Source of the DNA: Bacteroidales bacterium
Lineage (GTDB): Bacteria; Bacteroidota; Bacteroidia; Bacteroidales; WCHB1-69
DNA length: 33,703 nucleotides
Reading direction: 5' to 3'
NCBI GenBank assembly: GCA_017525505.1
Contig: JAFXSR010000039.1
Coordinates: 1 to 33,703 of the forward strand
The notes below the pieces were generated by a model that was given only the letters and a program-made list of their open reading frames with translations, did no database searches and had not been told where the DNA came from. Position 1 is the first letter of the stretch, and every line of letters begins with the position of its first letter. Shown one piece after another: positions 31,300-33,703 of the stretch. The position numbers and the translations under genes are program-made.

Positions 31300-32529
31300 A
31301 TGTCTTCTTTCAATTTTTACTGGCGCACCACTCGTAAACTGCTGAAGGGAGAAAACAGCGGCTTTTCACGTCCCATTGTGAGGCTTTCCGTGGCGGGCGT
31401 GGCGTTGGGTATTGTGGTCATGTTGGTGGCTATTACAGTCACCACGGGCTACAAGCAGGTGATACGCGACAAGGTGGTGGCCCTGGGCTCCCACATCCGT
31501 ATTTCCAATTACGACATGAATTATTCCTTCGAGCCGGTGCCTTTCGACAAAAACCGCCCCTTTGTCGAGGAAATCAAAGCCCTGCCCGAGGTGAAATCCG
31601 TGCAATGCTATTCCACCAAGTCGGGGGTGGTTAAGACCGATGACCAGGTGGAGGGTATTGTGCTGAAAGGCATTGACCAAAGCTTTGACAAAAATCATTT
31701 TCAAAAAAATCTGGTAGAAGGTGGGTTGCTGTCGTTGGAAGATTCGGTACCTTTCAAAGAGATTATCATCTCTTCCACCTTGTCCAAAAGGCTGAAACTT
31801 GGTGTTGGCGACAAGGTGCGGACATATTTCGTGCAGGATCCGCCGATGCAGCGGAACTTCACGGTAACAGGTATTTACGAGACAGGTTTGCCAGAATATG
31901 ACAGCCAAATCGCCCTGGTGGATTTGCGCCAAATCCAGAAGCTCAACCAGTGGGACAGTAGCTTGGTGGGTGGCATGGAGGTGTTGTTAAACGATTTCGA
32001 CCAAGTGGATGCGGTGAGCGAAAAAGTCAACAGGAAAGTGGGTTACGACCTGAAAGCGGAAAGTATCAAAGAGGTTTTTCCCGAGATTTTCCAGTGGATA
32101 GCCCTATTTGACACCAATGTGGTGGTGTTGCTCATCATCACCTTTTTGGTATGCATGATTACCATGATGTCGGCGTTTTTCATCATAGTGATAGAGCAAA
32201 CTCCCACTATCGGCCTGCTGAAAACCATGGGAATGAAAACCCAATCGGTGGTTGTATTGTTTCTGATGATAGCTTCGGATATTCTGTTGCGGGGTTTGCT
32301 ATGGGGCAATGTGGTGGCGTTTGTCCTTTGTCTCTTGCAGCGGCAATTTCATTGGGTGCGTTTGGATGCCGCCACCTACTATGTGTCGTATGTGCCAGTG
32401 GAGTTCAACATACCGCTGATTTTGGCCGTGAATGTGGCGGTTTTGGTCTTGTGCATGGCGATATTGGTACTTCCCGCCTACCTTGTCGCCCGCAAAAGCA
32501 GTCCTTTAGCTGCTATCAAGTTTGATTAA
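31300..32529 (+). CDS. FtsX-like ABC permease, LolC/LolE-type
   Basis: A 409-residue inner-membrane permease with one helix near 25-48, a large periplasmic region (about 50-265), and three helices near 268-300, 312-340 and 372-400. This topology and the FtsX/MacB-type C-terminal segment IEQTPTIGLLKTMGMKTQSVV match LolC/LolE, which extract lipoproteins from the inner membrane with LolD. The N-terminal GVALGIVVMLVAITVTTGY is also usual for the family. No LolD ATPase gene is present next to it. It follows the small barrel gene by 5 bp. Confidence 0.88.
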   Translation: MSSFNFYWRTTRKLLKGENSGFSRPIVRLSVAGVALGIVVMLVAITVTTGYKQVIRDKVVALGSHIRISNYDMNYSFEPVPFDKNRPFVEEIKALPEVKSVQCYSTKSGVVKTDDQVEGIVLKGIDQSFDKNHFQKNLVEGGLLSLEDSVPFKEIIISSTLSKRLKLGVGDKVRTYFVQDPPMQRNFTVTGIYETGLPEYDSQIALVDLRQIQKLNQWDSSLVGGMEVLLNDFDQVDAVSEKVNRKVGYDLKAESIKEVFPEIFQWIALFDTNVVVLLIITFLVCMITMMSAFFIIVIEQTPTIGLLKTMGMKTQSVVVLFLMIASDILLRGLLWGNVVAFVLCLLQRQFHWVRLDAATYYVSYVPVEFNIPLILAVNVAVLVLCMAILVLPAYLVARKSSPLAAIKFD

Positions 32530-32650
32530 AGTAGAAAATCTCAGGGAGTATTCAAACCCTCCATCTGCAGTTGCAATATTTTATCCAAGGAAATAAAATC
32601 GCAAAATCAGATAAAATCCAAGGAAATTTCTAACATTGATGCACGACCTG
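32530..32650. other. non-coding gap between convergent genes with a 12-bp direct repeat
   Basis: ATCCAAGGAAAT occurs at 32583-32594 and again at 32616-32627. No terminator hairpin with a T-run is evident. Otherwise I see nothing in this gap. Confidence 0.5.
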
Positions 32651-33463
32651 CTAGTCCTTGACACAACGTACGGAATAGCTATACCCATACATGAAACCGT
32701 CGAAACTTTCTACGCTAACATTTTGTGCACTAATAAATCGATAGTACACATTATTTCCGTAACTTCTAGTAGCTGTCCAGAAGTATGCGACAGTGCCGGA
32801 TCCATCGGAACCCCCAGAAAAATATCTACCGACGGGATATGCTGAAAAACCTGTGGCATTGTTTGTGCTTTGGTCATTACACACGGCACAGCTATCGCCA
32901 CTATACATTTGCCAGCCTTGATTCGATGCCAACGCTTTCGCGATATTTTCGCTTGAACCACTGCACACAAATTCGCTTCGGCTTCCTACGTAGTCAGTCA
33001 TTTGCGTCCACTCCGCATCACTTGGCACGTGCCAACCTGTGGGGCAAACTCCTTGTACTCCACTAGGATTGGCCGCACTGCCATTTGAACCGTGCACCAC
33101 AGCAGGCCAATTATAGAGGTAACCACATGTGTTTGCATCGCCATTTGGTGTGTATCTTGATGGCGAGTATTCAGACGAACCTTCCGGAATGGCAACACCA
33201 TTGGCAAAATGAGTAGTATGCAGGTTCTCAGCCATCCATATTTGGTCACCGAGTTGTACTGCATCGTAACTGTTCCCGTCATAGTCGGTGACAGCATTAT
33301 GAATAATCACAGCAGTGGAAGGGTTTCCTTGGTTGCCATTGCCACCTCCTGGATTTTCTGTGTTCCCGTTATTGTTGTTCGTTTTTGTCTCGTCTTTCTT
33401 GCAAGAAATCAGAGCGATGCAGCATAAGAACGCTGTCAGGATAAATAAAGTTCTTTTTTTCAT
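32651..33463 (-). CDS. FISUMP-domain surface lipoprotein
   Basis: The 270-residue product has a signal peptide with a lipobox-like LISC (Cys21), then a Lys/Asn/Gly-rich tether (about 22-55) and the FISUMP (Fibrobacter succinogenes major paralogous) domain at about 65-270. Hallmarks are GNSYDAVQLGDQIWMAENL, GYLYNWPAV, GVCPTGWHVPSDAEW, YFWTATRSYGNNVYYR and the C-terminal SVRCVKD. Function in Bacteroidetes is not established; surface location is inferred. I chose the ATG at 33463; the upstream frame (19 codons more) includes the promoter box. Its leader and first codons nearly match those of the lipoprotein at 192. Confidence 0.9.
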   Translation of the reverse strand: MKKRTLFILTAFLCCIALISCKKDETKTNNNNGNTENPGGGNGNQGNPSTAVIIHNAVTDYDGNSYDAVQLGDQIWMAENLHTTHFANGVAIPEGSSEYSPSRYTPNGDANTCGYLYNWPAVVHGSNGSAANPSGVQGVCPTGWHVPSDAEWTQMTDYVGSRSEFVCSGSSENIAKALASNQGWQMYSGDSCAVCNDQSTNNATGFSAYPVGRYFSGGSDGSGTVAYFWTATRSYGNNVYYRFISAQNVSVESFDGFMYGYSYSVRCVKD

Positions 33464-33509
33464 GATAGTTGGATTTAATGTTTTAGTTTTTTGTTCCATT
33501 TTTCTATCG

Positions 33510-33517
33510 CAAAAATA
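33510..33517 (-). promoter_or_regulatory. Bacteroidetes -7 promoter box for the FISUMP lipoprotein gene
   Basis: On the minus strand TATTTTTG followed by CG. It is 47 bases from the chosen ATG and leaves the shared leader inside the transcript. Confidence 0.65.
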
Positions 33518-33610
33518 CAATCTTTAGTTGTTCCAACAACATCAACCTGCAAAAAAAAAAGTACTAGTATTTTGTAACATCTAAAACTTTAATAATTGAA
33601 ATATTTTTTG

Positions 33611-33618
33611 TATCTTTG
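33611..33618 (+). promoter_or_regulatory. Bacteroidetes -7 promoter box for the gene cut by the window end
   Basis: TATCTTTG followed by CC, 27 bases before the ATG at 33645. Confidence 0.62.
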
Positions 33619-33644
33619 CCGCCGGATATTCAAAGACAGGCATT

Positions 33645-33703
33645 ATGGCAGAGTACAGAAAATTAAGAATCAAGCTGTCCGAAGAACAGCGCAAATCGTT
33701 TGA
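33645..33703 (+). CDS. 5' end of an unidentified gene, cut by the window end
   Basis: An open frame starts MAEYRKLRIKLSEEQRKSF and runs off the window. It follows a good TAnnTTTG box at a normal distance. The fragment is basic and polar, like the start of a small DNA-binding or transposase-type protein, but 19 residues do not allow a call. Confidence 0.5.
   Translation, partial: MAEYRKLRIKLSEEQRKSF

Overview
The window looks like a chromosomal segment of a Bacteroidetes bacterium, most likely order Bacteroidales. The evidence is many start-proximal TAnnTTTG boxes (the Bacteroidetes -7 promoter element), few Shine-Dalgarno-like sequences, a FISUMP surface lipoprotein, a fragment resembling a type IX secretion tail, an ExbB-X-ExbD-ExbD cluster, and housekeeping proteins of Bacteroidetes type (EttA, ParE, Der, a ~1149-residue IleRS). 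I see no prophage, integrase, insertion sequence or CRISPR array. Species cannot be named from the sequence alone.

Layout. 1-876: a small lipoprotein gene followed in frame by a possible decayed sorting-tail fragment. 877-6492 (minus): ettA, a MltD-like lytic transglycosylase, an MFS transporter and purC; purC and the transporter form an apparent operon. 6593-8708 (plus): a flippase-like membrane protein and a LytM/M23 + LysM protein whose catalytic histidines appear to be replaced. 8757-9608 (minus): two small lipoproteins. 9910-9997: tRNA-Ser(GGA). 10078-12942: an ExbB/ExbD proton-motor operon with an uncharacterised membrane protein inside it. 13011-16206: yicC, der and an outer-membrane beta-barrel gene. 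16357-23583 (minus): parE, an SDR protein with a C-terminal zinc ribbon, and ileS. 23683-25759: a run of small membrane-protein genes (DgkA family, DUF1361, YjdF/DUF2238, DUF1294). 25839-27304: a complete hipBA-type toxin-antitoxin pair. 27347-32529: an EamA/DMT transporter, a CDF metal exporter (minus), pta, a small beta-barrel protein and a LolC/E-like permease. 32651-33463: a FISUMP lipoprotein (minus). From 33645: the start of an unknown gene cut by the window end.

The most unusual feature is a modular intergenic repeat family with five copies (about 2570-2704, 13878-14014, 16213-16355, 18232-18382 and 29369-29527). It is built from 8-bp modules of the CGTNNAGA type (CGTTAAGA, CGTGGAGA, CGTGAAGA) that run in one orientation, meet a centre, and continue inverted. 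Small hairpins with covarying stems interrupt the modules. In the parE leader one module has expanded into 12 perfect tandem copies. I do not recognise this as a named family.

Other points of interest: IleRS carries GIHH in place of HIGH, the altered signature linked to mupirocin hyper-resistance in IleRS2 enzymes. The LytM protein keeps zinc ligands but lacks both catalytic histidines. Two unrelated lipoprotein genes at opposite ends of the window share a nearly identical leader of about 40 bp.
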